From NCBI GenBank assembly GCA_904501935.1, contig CAJGDA010000034.1:1-13063 (forward strand): 13,063 bases of DNA, read 5' to 3'. The translations under genes and the position numbers were made by a program. The notes under the pieces are model-generated. The model saw only the letters and a program-made list of their open reading frames with translations. It did not search any database and was not told the DNA's origin. Positions 1 through 6,549 of this stretch are shown one piece after another; the stretch's first letter is position 1, and each line of letters opens with the position of its first letter. This stretch comes from an uncultured Methanobrevibacter sp. (GTDB lineage: Archaea; Methanobacteriota; Methanobacteria; Methanobacteriales; Methanobacteriaceae).

Positions 1-26
1 CCCTGATCATGCTTTAAAAATATGGA

Positions 27-62
27 TAAAAAAAGATAAAATGAAGGAAAAGATTATCTTTT
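27..62 (-). terminator. Hairpin terminator overlapping the stop codon of the 54-518 gene
   Basis: On the minus strand a 9-bp inverted repeat (AAAAGATAA, 62-54, pairing with TTATCTTTT, 39-31) has a 14-nt loop. Its 3' arm runs into a T-rich stretch (T7 at 34-28). The gene's TAA stop (56-54) is the last three bases of the 5' arm. A T-tract alone is enough for archaeal termination, so the hairpin may add to it or be incidental. Confidence 0.55.
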
Positions 63-518
63 ATTTGTGAGTACGTAGGCACCGCCGAGTACAGCGCTGA
101 CTGCAAACAATGCAACGATTGGGTTACCGGTTGCAAGCATTTTTTGAGTTGCAGCGGATGCTGTTGCGTTGGTTGCGTTTTGAACATCTCCACCAGCTGC
201 GTGTGCGGTTGCGTTGGTTGCGTTGGTTGCGTTTGCCATTGCTTGTTCATTGTGATTTGCATCAGGTGGGATAATGGTGCCGTTGTGTCCGTCTTGACTT
301 CCGTCTAAGTAGTAGTCTCCACCTGCTGCATGTTTTTGTTCGTCGTGTGCGACGTCTGGAGGAATCATTGTGCCATCGTGTCCGTCTCCGTGTGGGAATA
401 TGTACATTTCATTGTCGTTTGAGATTTGATCAATTTGGTCGGTTGCGCTTACTGCGCCTGCGGAAAATAGTACGCAAAAGATTGCGAATATTGCTAAAAT
501 ATTTTTATTGAGAATCAT
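54..518 (-). CDS. Small secreted, sequon-rich protein with C-terminal membrane anchor
   Basis: The product is 154 aa and I do not recognise a named family. An N-terminal signal peptide (about residues 1-26, ending SAGAVSA) is followed by two copies of a 31-residue unit (93 bp apart in DNA). Each unit carries DGH(D/N)GT(M/I)IPPD and an AAGGD motif. An Ala/Asn/Thr stretch follows with five NAT sequons; a sixth sequon (NGT) lies in the second unit. The C-terminus is TGNP, a hydrophobic span of about 17 residues, then NKR, which resembles a cell-surface sorting or anchoring tail. I chose the ATG at 518, not the GTG at 527, because that GTG is part of the RBS (AAGGTGAT, 530-523) four bases upstream. 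It is probably N-glycosylated and displayed on the envelope. His and Asp in the repeats could bind metal, which is speculation. Confidence 0.75.
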   Translation of the reverse strand: MILNKNILAIFAIFCVLFSAGAVSATDQIDQISNDNEMYIFPHGDGHDGTMIPPDVAHDEQKHAAGGDYYLDGSQDGHNGTIIPPDANHNEQAMANATNATNATAHAAGGDVQNATNATASAATQKMLATGNPIVALFAVSAVLGGAYVLTNKR

Positions 519-623
519 TGATATCACCTTTAAATTTTATTTTTTTTGGAAAATTAATTTGAAATTAATTCTGTAATTTCGAATTAACTTTCCACTTGAC
601 AAGTAAACATATATCCGAGCCAG

Positions 624-632
624 TATATAAAG
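624..632 (-). promoter_or_regulatory. TATA box for the 54-518 gene; rest of the 519-843 gap
   Basis: CTTTATATA on the minus strand, preceded by a purine-rich BRE-like GAAAAA, puts the transcription start near 600 and gives a leader of about 80 nt. The leader holds an inverted repeat (TTAATTC 565-571 with GAATTAA 581-587) and an AAATTAATT direct repeat. The rest of 519-843 is AT-rich with no supported gene. Confidence 0.55.
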
Positions 633-800
633 TTTTTCGAGTGCAAGTGCTTACTTACATTTTAAAATAATAAATAAACGAATATTATAACTTATTATTA
701 AAAATAAAAACTTTTAAAATCTCAAAATTAATATTGGCGATTGAACTAATAGTTTCCAAGTAAATTTTTGATGATATCCTGTCACCCATATGAAAAAGGA

Positions 801-830
801 TTAAAAAACTAAAGTGAATGATTCACACTT
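801..830 (-). terminator. Hairpin plus oligo-T terminator of the zinc-ribbon operon
   Basis: GTGAA/TTCAC (814-818 with 822-826) forms a short hairpin; an alternative register pairs AAGTG with CACTT across 812-830. On the minus strand it is followed by T6 (808-803). It lies about 14 nt past the TGA stop at 844-846, so here the stop codon is not inside the hairpin. A 12-bp palindrome (AATTTTAAAATT, 833-844) sits between. Confidence 0.5.
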
Positions 831-843
831 CCAATTTTAAAAT

Positions 844-1968
844 TCAGCGTTTAACCCCGTAATAGGTTTCCATGTATTCATCATAGGGTATTCCTGCAAA
901 ATCCCATTCGTCCTGAAATATGGTGGCAGTAAATGAAAAATGCGCTCCGCAATGAGGACACTTTTGAGTATCCATAAAATCAGAAGTCAGATAATGGAAA
1001 TAGTTGGAGCATCCCGGACATCCTGCAATCCCGTCATCAATATAGCTTGCATCTCCGCCATTTTCCATGCAGATGTCCCTTACGTTTCTTGAAAAGTCAT
1101 CGAACTGCCCTGCAAAAGATTCAGTTTCAACATGATCATCATTATACAATACGCTTAAGGCCGGCACGCTCTTTTGCCTGCCGCAGGACGGACAGTCCAG
1201 CCGATATTTTTCGAATTTGGCGCCGCAGTAGATGCAGGTATCTTCAAAATATATGTTCCATTCATTTTCTATTAGATACAAAATAAAGCAGTTTTCACCA
1301 TATTCTCTGAAAAGCCTTTGGCGATATTTCAATTGGGACTCTCCAATCATAGGCGCCAGGGAATTGAAATAATCATCCGCATCGATGCCGCTTAACTTAT
1401 AAGTCCATTTCAACTTGCCCAATTCATGAACGCTTCTTTCGCTTTCGCAATAATTGTCCCTAATGCTTTTAAGTTCTGAAACCCTCTCATCGTGATGGCC
1501 GTAATGGACAATGCCGCATTTCGGACAGGCGTTTTCAAAAGGACCTATTTCGCTTTTGCAGGATATGCAGTTGGATTGAGATGCAATACACCATCTGGAG
1601 CATATCTCAAAGATTATATTGTCATGAATGAGATATTGGGAGCGCAGCACTTCAGTATGGACTTCGCCGTCTGTCTGATGAGGGGTCCTGACCAGTTCCT
1701 TTTCAAGAAAGTCGCTGTCCAAAAGCAGCCTGTCATCGAATTGGCATCCCCGAGGAGGATTATTCGGAAATGTTACGGAAGAATTCCATAGCCTTTTTCC
1801 GCAGGAAGTGCAGTAGTTATTTGTGTATTCGTTCATTTCTTTGCAATGGGAGCATTCAATGTCTGCAAATTCATATCCGCATTCGCATTCTGTCTGTCCT
1901 ATCTCAACCGGCCTTCCGCAGTTAAGGCAGTGAGGCAAAGAAGCATCAATAGTCTCATCCTTATCCAT
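844..1968 (-). CDS. Soluble protein with five zinc ribbons
   Basis: The product is 374 aa with no signal peptide or membrane span. Five zinc-ribbon-like modules are visible: C14/C17-C28/C30 (second knuckle is CxC), C39/C42-C53/C56, C134/C137-C148/C151, C245/C248-C259/C262 and C317/C320-C337/C340. Additional cysteines are at 75, 123, 127, 174, 227 and 300. The spacers between ribbons (about 60-130 and 155-243) are acidic or aromatic and have no motif I know. The fold suggests protein-protein or nucleic-acid binding; no catalytic residues can be named. The ATG at 1968 has a GAGGA RBS that overlaps the upstream gene's stop. Only 10 bp separate the genes, so they are very likely co-transcribed and translationally coupled. 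The function is unknown. Confidence 0.85.
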   Translation of the reverse strand: MDKDETIDASLPHCLNCGRPVEIGQTECECGYEFADIECSHCKEMNEYTNNYCTSCGKRLWNSSVTFPNNPPRGCQFDDRLLLDSDFLEKELVRTPHQTDGEVHTEVLRSQYLIHDNIIFEICSRWCIASQSNCISCKSEIGPFENACPKCGIVHYGHHDERVSELKSIRDNYCESERSVHELGKLKWTYKLSGIDADDYFNSLAPMIGESQLKYRQRLFREYGENCFILYLIENEWNIYFEDTCIYCGAKFEKYRLDCPSCGRQKSVPALSVLYNDDHVETESFAGQFDDFSRNVRDICMENGGDASYIDDGIAGCPGCSNYFHYLTSDFMDTQKCPHCGAHFSFTATIFQDEWDFAGIPYDEYMETYYGVKR

Positions 1969-1978
1969 AATATCTTCC

Positions 1979-2692
1979 TCAAATCATATCCGGGTTACAC
2001 TCCAAAAAAGGCAATATGCATGTTATTCCCTGTGATCTCCACCAGTTCTCATATAAATCATCATCATCCAGATATTCGCCGCAGTCATTGCAGTACCAAC
2101 CGCCGTTGACCTCGGAAAGGTCTTCACTTCCGCATACAGGGCAGGACTCGTGGCCCTCATCCTCAAACAGCGGATTGGACTTTGAAGAAGAAGAGCTGGT
2201 TTTTTGCTGTTTTGGTTTTTGCTGCTTTTCCAAATCCTTATAAGACTTGTCAAGATGATAGATATAGCCGTCAAATTCCGCTCCCTTCAACACACCATCA
2301 TGATTTTTATCCGCATCATTGAAGACATCCAAACTGTTATCAAGGGCAAAATCCGGTGCATATCCCTGAATTTCATAATAGCTGAGAGCACCATCACCAT
2401 TGATGTCAAGACTGTTGAATTCAGAGAGATGAGCGGTCTTTTCGCCGTCGGTATAGGATTCTATCGGCATGCCGAAGAATATGTGTGCCACCGCACCCAA
2501 AACGAGCAAAAAGAGAAGGATTGCAACAACTATCATTGTAATCTTAATAGATGTGCTTGAATCATTGAATATGCCAATTAGATTCTTATCTGAACTTTTG
2601 GCAACTCCAGAACTATCCAATCTTGCTCCGCAGCTTCGGCAAAAATTGTCCCCATCGTCATTTGCTGCACCGCAGCTATTGCACCTTTTCAT
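1979..2692 (-). CDS. Membrane protein: zinc ribbon, TM helix, EF-hand pair, zinc ribbon
   Basis: The product is 237 aa. Residues 4-21 form a double-CxxC zinc ribbon (C4, C7, C18, C21). Residues about 51-74 are one strongly hydrophobic helix. Two canonical EF-hand loops follow: D96-I-N98-G-D100-G with E107 at position 12, and D128-K-N130-H-D132-G with E139 at position 12, about 32 residues apart as in a paired EF-hand or dockerin-like unit. A Ser/Lys/Gln linker (156-172) leads to a second ribbon (C184, C187, C201, C204) and an acidic and aromatic tail. If the N-terminus is cytosolic, both the calcium module and the second ribbon lie outside the cell, or the reverse. The ATG at 2692 has no good RBS. 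It is first in an operon with the five-ribbon protein. A calcium- or metal-sensing scaffold is an inference. Confidence 0.85.
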   Translation of the reverse strand: MKRCNSCGAANDDGDNFCRSCGARLDSSGVAKSSDKNLIGIFNDSSTSIKITMIVVAILLFLLVLGAVAHIFFGMPIESYTDGEKTAHLSEFNSLDINGDGALSYYEIQGYAPDFALDNSLDVFNDADKNHDGVLKGAEFDGYIYHLDKSYKDLEKQQKPKQQKTSSSSSKSNPLFEDEGHESCPVCGSEDLSEVNGGWYCNDCGEYLDDDDLYENWWRSQGITCILPFLECNPDMI

Positions 2693-2782
2693 CTCATACG
2701 CCCAATATTAATATTCATCAAAAGCAAGCATGAAATACACATGTTGAATATTTCATTCACACAAGCTCACCCTATAGGATTG

Positions 2783-2809
2783 GGTTTATAATTATGAATA
2801 TTTATAATT
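2783..2809 (-). promoter_or_regulatory. AT-rich TATA-like elements upstream of the zinc-ribbon operon
   Basis: Two overlapping minus-strand candidates (ATTATAAATA near 2799-2808 and AATTATAAAC near 2783-2793) would start transcription near 2778 or 2762, giving a 70-90 nt leader. I cannot choose between them. The leader contains the palindromic core CCTATAGG (2770-2777). Confidence 0.3.
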
Positions 2810-2880
2810 TGACATTCCCCTTTATGCAGTTGACGTATATTTCCTTCAACTTAAACTCAAATCATCACCCATAAACAATG

Positions 2881-2888
2881 TATAAATA
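2881..2888 (+). promoter_or_regulatory. TATA box for the 2926-3861 gene
   Basis: TATAAATA is centred about 26 nt before a predicted start near 2910. This gives a leader of about 16 nt carrying the AGGTGA RBS (2914-2919) in front of the ATG at 2926. Confidence 0.6.
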
Positions 2889-2925
2889 TCTAAAGGCATT
2901 AAAAATATCAATTAGGTGAAAAAAC

Positions 2926-3861
2926 ATGAATACTAAAACAGTGATTATTGCTGCGATAGCATTGGTGCTTCTCCTTTTGGGTGGAATTGTCGCCTATCAG
3001 GGCACAATCCCAAAAGAAACAAATACCACTGCTGTTGCTAAAGTGCCGCTGCAGAATGCGGATTTTAAATATTTTGAAATTAAAACTCCCGAAAATTCAA
3101 ATTTTACAATTAAAAATTCTTTAAATGAAACAACAAAAGGAATGGTATACTGGAAAAACACCGGCAACTATTCAAATGAGGTGCAGGGGATAAGCATTAA
3201 CAAAAACCTGACAAACCTATTAATCCATCAGAACATGGAGCTCATATCAAATACCACCGACGGCAAAATCTTTGAGTCCGGCGGAATCTATCAAATCGTC
3301 AAAACATTAAATGACACTGACATTATCGTTACAGGTTCCGATTTGAACCTCTTAAAGGAAATGATCAATTCAACCAAAATCAAGAATACTAGCAATCTCA
3401 CAACCCCTAAACCGATAACCCCTATAGAAAAGGTAGTCGACAAGAAGAATGATGATAAAAAAACTGTTGAAAATAAAAAAGCTACCACCAACGAACCGAA
3501 AAACACTCCTAAAGAGGATGCCCGCAAAAAAACCCATGGCCAAATCTACATTGGCGGAGGAATTTTCCAAACCGGATCAGGCCTGGAGGACAAAACCCAT
3601 GCAAAAATCTATATTGATGGAGGTAACCCTGGAGAATCAATCATCATTAAAATAAAATATTATCGTGATGGCAATAGCTTAAATTATGGAAATATGGTTA
3701 CAGCAACCATCCATGAAGACGGATATGTCTACATAGACAGTGCTGATTCATACAAGTTCTATCCTGACAAAGCACATATCGAACTATATGACCTTGACGG
3801 AAACTTGCAGTCAACACAGACCGTAACCTTAACTCCAGATTCCAGTACTCAGTATTTCTAG
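2926..3861 (+). CDS. Membrane-anchored, N-glycosylatable envelope protein of two domains
   Basis: The product is 311 aa and not a named family to me. A single N-terminal hydrophobic segment (about residues 5-24) acts as signal anchor. Residues about 40-155 form a domain with ten NxS/T sequons and a DGKIFE(S)GG-Y motif. That motif resembles the 154-aa protein at 4622-5086, suggesting distant paralogy. A Lys/Thr/Pro linker (about 163-205) leads to a beta-rich, Ig-like C-terminal region containing AKIYIDGG-NPGES and HIELYDLDG. All ten sequons lie before the linker and none after it. The start is fixed by the AGGTGA RBS and a TATA box. It is probably an extracytoplasmic lipid- or membrane-tethered protein; its role is unknown. 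Confidence 0.8.
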   Translation: MNTKTVIIAAIALVLLLLGGIVAYQGTIPKETNTTAVAKVPLQNADFKYFEIKTPENSNFTIKNSLNETTKGMVYWKNTGNYSNEVQGISINKNLTNLLIHQNMELISNTTDGKIFESGGIYQIVKTLNDTDIIVTGSDLNLLKEMINSTKIKNTSNLTTPKPITPIEKVVDKKNDDKKTVENKKATTNEPKNTPKEDARKKTHGQIYIGGGIFQTGSGLEDKTHAKIYIDGGNPGESIIIKIKYYRDGNSLNYGNMVTATIHEDGYVYIDSADSYKFYPDKAHIELYDLDGNLQSTQTVTLTPDSSTQYF

Positions 3862-3890
3862 AGTACTGTCTTTTTTTATTTTTTTTAATT
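3843..3890 (+). terminator. Intrinsic-type terminator containing the stop codon of the 2926-3861 gene
   Basis: A perfect 8-bp stem (CAGTACTC 3843-3850, GAGTACTG 3861-3868) with a 10-nt loop is followed by TCT7ATT and further T-runs to about 3890. The TAG stop (3859-3861) straddles the loop and the first base of the 3' arm. The opposing gene ends at 3885, inside the T-tract. On the minus strand the same stem has no U-tract. Confidence 0.7.
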
Positions 3891-4541
3891 TTGAGGGTCA
3901 GTTTGAGGAGTATCGTCTCCACCTGATTGACTATCAGAACCAGAATCTGATCCACCATCAGAAGAAGAACCACCGTCAGAAGAAGAACCACCATCATAAG
4001 ACGGACCGCCATTATAGCTTGGTCTATAGCTATAAGATGATGAACTTGATTGGGAACTTGATTGGGCTGAATCGTCAGTACTGCCTGTATCGCCTGAAGT
4101 ATCATCTGAACTTGTGGAACTATCATCAGTTGAATTATCATCTGTTCCGTTAATTACCAATTTTTCAGATACGCTGGATGCTGAATGGTTTTTATCACCG
4201 TTGAAGGTTGCATTAACCTCATATTCACCGGCGCTGACATTTTCTATTTTAATATTGGCAACACCGTTTACAAAGGTTTTTGCTGATTTTTCAAATACAA
4301 CACTTCCATTTGAATCCTTAATGCTGAGGTGAATATCCTTATCTTTTAATGCAATGCCCTCACTATTGGATAGCTTAACGTTTAATGTACCATTTTCTGC
4401 AATGGTACCATTTCCAAGAATATCTATTTTACTTTTATCAGCATCATCATTGGGTAATGATGCTGAAAACATCATTGCTGCTGCCCCAACAGCTGCAATA
4501 GCAACAATCACTCCCAGAATAATAAGTATCTTTTTATTCAT
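3885..4541 (-). CDS. Signal-anchored Ig-like protein with Ser/Asp/Gly-rich tail
   Basis: The product is 218 aa. Residues about 4-27 are an N-terminal hydrophobic anchor or signal peptide. Residues about 35-132 look like one Ig-like/Big_3-type beta sandwich: GTLNVKLSN, KDKDIHLSI, GVANIKI, SAGEYEVNATFNGD and LVING match the strand pattern of archaeal surface Ig repeats such as those in the 8473-10812 protein. Eight NxS/T sequons are present. The tail (about 134-218) is low-complexity Ser/Asp/Gly, including GGSSSD units encoded by an 18-bp tandem repeat (3952-3987). No C-terminal anchor is present. The ATG at 4541 has a GGGTGAT RBS (4551-4545). It is probably a cell-surface stalk or spacer protein; its ligand is unknown. 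Confidence 0.78.
   Translation of the reverse strand: MNKKILIILGVIVAIAAVGAAAMMFSASLPNDDADKSKIDILGNGTIAENGTLNVKLSNSEGIALKDKDIHLSIKDSNGSVVFEKSAKTFVNGVANIKIENVSAGEYEVNATFNGDKNHSASSVSEKLVINGTDDNSTDDSSTSSDDTSGDTGSTDDSAQSSSQSSSSSYSYRPSYNGGPSYDGGSSSDGGSSSDGGSDSGSDSQSGGDDTPQTDPQN
3952..3990 (-). repeat. 18-bp tandem repeat encoding GGSSSD
   Basis: CCACCATCAGAAGAAGAA (3952-3969) is repeated with one change (3970-3987), and a partial third copy follows. The 18-bp length keeps frame, so copy-number change would alter only the tail length. Confidence 0.6.
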
Positions 4542-4576
4542 ATAATCACCCTTACTATTTATTAGAAGTTCACTGA

Positions 4577-4584
4577 TATATAAG
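4577..4584 (-). promoter_or_regulatory. TATA box for the 3885-4541 gene
   Basis: CTTATATA on the minus strand predicts a start near 4553 and a leader of about 12 nt, just long enough for the GGGTGAT RBS. Confidence 0.6.
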
Positions 4585-4593
4585 TATTAAGTT

Positions 4594-4630
4594 TAAAAAA
4601 GAAAAAAATAGAATAATCAGATTATTCTAT
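4594..4630 (-). terminator. Intrinsic-type terminator containing the stop codon of the 4622-5086 gene
   Basis: A perfect 10-bp stem (ATAGAATAAT 4608-4617, ATTATTCTAT 4621-4630) with a 3-nt loop is followed on the minus strand by T6-C-T6. The TAA stop (4624-4622) lies in the 5' arm. Confidence 0.75.
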
Positions 4631-5086
4631 AATAAAATCGGAAATTACATTTTCATCAGTTGTGGAAATTATAACTAGCTTGTCGTTCTTTGCGTAATTG
4701 AATAATGTGTTATCTCCATCATGAGAGATATAGCCGCTTACATTGTTAATGGTTTTTCGAGTTCCGCCGACATTTTTAACGACATCATCAGTGACTTTGT
4801 GTTTTCCATAATCGGCAACAAGAATAGCGACATATGTGCTTCCTTTCTCAAAGATTTTGCCATTTGTAGTGTAGGTTACTCCACCAATTTCATTCATTTG
4901 ATTTACTTTCGCTTGTTTTGGATCTTCTTTAAAGCCTGCCGGAATATTGAAGTCAATTCCATCAATAGTGACCGTTTGATTTTCACCACCGCCTAAAAAA
5001 GAACCTAAATCAAATGCGGATACAGATCCAAAGGCCATGACGGCAATTAAAACTAAAGATAAACCCAGAATTATTTTTTTATTCAT
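4622..5086 (-). CDS. Small secreted protein, likely paralogue of the 2926-3861 N-terminal domain
   Basis: The product is 154 aa. The signal peptide is about residues 1-24 (MNKK, hydrophobic core, GSVSA-F). The mature part begins with a Gly-rich stretch (GSFLGGGENQT). It continues with IDGIDFNIPAGF, GKIFEKGSTYVAILV, a Lys/Thr-rich middle and a C-terminal NDKLVIISTTDENVISDFIIE. The TNGKIFEKGSTY segment resembles TDGKIFESGGIY in the 311-aa protein. I started it at the ATG at 5086 because AAGGAGGGAT (5102-5093) is an excellent RBS six bases upstream and the signal peptide begins there. The longer open frame to 5233 would put about 49 non-signal residues in front. Two sequons (NQT, NVS) are visible. 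The function is unknown. Confidence 0.75.
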   Translation of the reverse strand: MNKKIILGLSLVLIAVMAFGSVSAFDLGSFLGGGENQTVTIDGIDFNIPAGFKEDPKQAKVNQMNEIGGVTYTTNGKIFEKGSTYVAILVADYGKHKVTDDVVKNVGGTRKTINNVSGYISHDGDNTLFNYAKNDKLVIISTTDENVISDFIIE

Positions 5087-5248
5087 GAATAATCCCTCCT
5101 TGCTTAGAGTTAATAGATACTTTATCAACTCATTAAAATAAATTTGTTGATTCATGTTGCATCTAATATGCATCATCAAAAAATAATTTACGATTGTAGC
5201 TAAAATAAAGCAGAGATAAGTAATTTTAGGCATGTAAAAATAAGTAAA

Positions 5249-5256
5249 TATATAAA
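5249..5256. promoter_or_regulatory. TATA core, well placed for the 5280 RNA and usable on the minus strand
   Basis: TATATAAA lies within a nearly symmetric GTAAATATATAAATAA. On the + strand it predicts initiation near 5279. On the minus strand it would start near 5225 and give the 4622-5086 gene a leader of about 135 nt. A nearer minus-strand candidate (AATTTATTTTAAT, about 5136-5148) would give a leader of about 28 nt. No gene is visible in 5087-5279; a small hairpin (TGCAT/ATGCA, 5158-5172) lies there. Confidence 0.5.
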
Positions 5257-5279
5257 TAATAGCTTAAATCATAATAATA

Positions 5280-5387
5280 TCTGTAACACACTCCCGTGTT
5301 ATTACTAAAAAAATATTTTTAGTTTAAGTCTGGGGGATTCGTCCTCTAGACTTAAATTCGAACACCGCATTAAAACTGATTTTTTTT
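5280..5387 (+). ncRNA. Candidate structured small RNA, no known family recognised
   Basis: It has four signals in the right order. A TATA box lies about 27 nt before 5280. A 6-bp hairpin follows (TAACAC 5284-5289 / GTGTTA 5296-5301). Next is a 17-bp hairpin with a TTCG loop (5321-5337 pairing with 5342-5358, loop 5338-5341). The 3' end is T8 (5380-5387). The long stem has three G-U pairs on the + strand, which would be A-C mismatches on the minus strand, so the RNA is read on +. A competing 8-bp hairpin (ACTAAAAA/TTTTTAGT, 5304-5323) shares bases 5321-5323. The loop ACTCCC (5290-5295) could pair with the G-run at 5332-5336. No reading frame of note occurs. It could instead be a leader of the CPBP gene, but that gene has its own TATA-like element. 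Confidence 0.5.
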
Positions 5388-5403
5388 GATTCGCATTAAT
5401 ATA

Positions 5404-5413
5404 TTTAATATAA
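5404..5413 (+). promoter_or_regulatory. TATA-like element for the CPBP protease operon
   Basis: TTTAATATAA (with ATTAATATA just upstream) predicts a start near 5435, giving a leader of about 12 nt with an AAGTGAT-type RBS before the ATG at 5448. It lies after the T8 that ends the candidate RNA. Confidence 0.45.
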
Positions 5414-5447
5414 GAAAAAAACAATATTTATTATAAGAAGTGATAGC

Positions 5448-6149
5448 ATGAGCGAATTTTTCAAGTTTGAAGATACTTCAAGAGATATCCCATATTATAG
5501 GCACAATCCGAAAATTTCAAAAATCGCATGGATTATCCTTTTGTTGACCGTTCCAATTTCATTTTTGGTTTACGCAATATTTTCCTTTGAAAATGAGATA
5601 CTTGCAAGCATTCTGTTTGCTCTGATACTTCTCATACCATTGATGTACTTTTCAAACTGGGACTTTTCATTGATATTCCATAAGCCGACAAAAAGCGAGA
5701 TAATACTGGCGGTGATTCTTTTTGTTGGATATATGATTTATGCAATCGCCATCGGTGGAGTTTTGGATGCGTTCGGACAAACTTCAGCCGTGACAGGCGA
5801 GTATTTTGGCCTAAGCTGGGAAATGCTGTTCTCATTGGTGTTTTCAATGCTAGCTGAAGAGCTGATAAAATTCATTCCGCTCATGTTCTTTATGAGATTT
5901 GTCTTCAAATTCACAAATAACCGCAAATTATCCATTGTTGTCTCATCAGCAATAGTCCTAATCTTTTTTGGACTGCTTCACTATGACCCGCAAGTAACTC
6001 CGCTTATCTCTGTGCTTCTTATACAGGGATTTGGATCGATATTCGAACTCTACGGATATGTCAAAACCAAAAACCTATTTGTCCCGTATCTGTGCCATCT
6101 TATGACGGACGGATTCATATTTTTACTAATGCTATTGATAGGAGGTTAA
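5448..6149 (+). CDS. CPBP-family intramembrane metalloprotease (Abi/CAAX-type)
   Basis: The product is 233 aa with six or more hydrophobic helices. The three CPBP motifs are visible in order: E137-E138-L-I-K141 (the family usually has EExxxR), F174-GLL-H178 and H217-LMT-D221. In the family these Glu and His residues sit in the membrane and coordinate the catalytic metal, and proteins of this type cleave CAAX-prenylated or other membrane peptides. The third motif ends in Asp, where Asn or Asp is usual. Its substrate cannot be read from the sequence. The gene ends inside the RBS of the next gene (GGAGGT, 6141-6146, overlapping the TAA at 6147), so the two are translationally coupled. Protein maturation or bacteriocin-type self-protection are family possibilities, not observations. 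Confidence 0.85.
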   Translation: MSEFFKFEDTSRDIPYYRHNPKISKIAWIILLLTVPISFLVYAIFSFENEILASILFALILLIPLMYFSNWDFSLIFHKPTKSEIILAVILFVGYMIYAIAIGGVLDAFGQTSAVTGEYFGLSWEMLFSLVFSMLAEELIKFIPLMFFMRFVFKFTNNRKLSIVVSSAIVLIFFGLLHYDPQVTPLISVLLIQGFGSIFELYGYVKTKNLFVPYLCHLMTDGFIFLLMLLIGG

Positions 6150-6155
6150 GGCAAA

Positions 6156-6371
6156 ATGCAAAAGGAGGCTTTAGCAAACGGAATATTGTCATTCATAATA
6201 CCAGGATTGGGTCAGGGACTGCATGGAAATGCACAAAAAGGAATCATGCTGTTCATAGGAATGCTTGTAGTTCATGCGGCAGTCTACTATGTGGCGAACA
6301 ATCCTTTCGGAAGTCTGATTTCAACACTTTATCACTTGTATGCAGGATATGATGCATACATAAATTACTGA
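6156..6371 (+). CDS. Small TM2-like membrane protein
   Basis: The product is 71 aa, nearly all hydrophobic, with two helices (about residues 7-20 and 28-47) and a third weak one. SFIIPGLGQGLHGNAQKGIM fits the Gly-rich turn between helices in TM2/DUF5683-like proteins, and the C-terminus LYAGYDAYINY fits their end. The GGAGGT RBS lies nine bases before the ATG and overlaps the protease gene end (6 bp gap), so it is the second gene of an operon. It could be an accessory or substrate of the protease; no evidence decides. No clear terminator follows. The 6372-6571 stretch holds only AT-rich DNA with a 12-bp palindrome (AAGAATATTCTT, 6450-6461). Confidence 0.75.
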   Translation: MQKEALANGILSFIIPGLGQGLHGNAQKGIMLFIGMLVVHAAVYYVANNPFGSLISTLYHLYAGYDAYINY

Positions 6372-6549
6372 AAACCAACTAATTTAATTCTGAATATGTG
6401 GATACTGCAAAAGCAATAGTTTATTCCATACCAAAACCATCACTAAATAAAGAATATTCTTGATAATTAAGATAGCAATTCATTAAACTTCTTTTAAATC
6501 GAAGCTAAAATCAATTATATTACATGAAAAATTTAAGCAGAATAAGAAT

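Noticed and set aside
685..789. 33-codon minus-strand open frame in the 519-843 gap
   Set aside because: No RBS or TATA box, and AT-rich composition makes such frames common.
1492..1791. 99-codon + strand open frame opposite the five-ribbon gene
   Set aside because: It lies entirely antisense to a gene with conserved cysteine spacing, has no RBS and no recognisable domain.
2718..2756. 12-codon upstream open frame before the zinc-ribbon operon
   Set aside because: It has a GGTGAG-like sequence upstream but is very short; chance occurrence cannot be excluded.
5087..5233. Upstream open frame of the 4622-5086 gene
   Set aside because: The internal ATG at 5086 has a perfect RBS and begins a normal signal peptide.
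5338..5369. tRNA-like TTCGAAC segment near 5357-5363
   Set aside because: It resembles a T-loop, but there is no acceptor stem, anticodon arm or CCA in register, and the surrounding bases form a different, stronger hairpin.
5375..5378. CTGA as a D box of a C/D sRNA
   Set aside because: No RUGAUGA C box or internal C'/D' boxes at suitable spacing were found.
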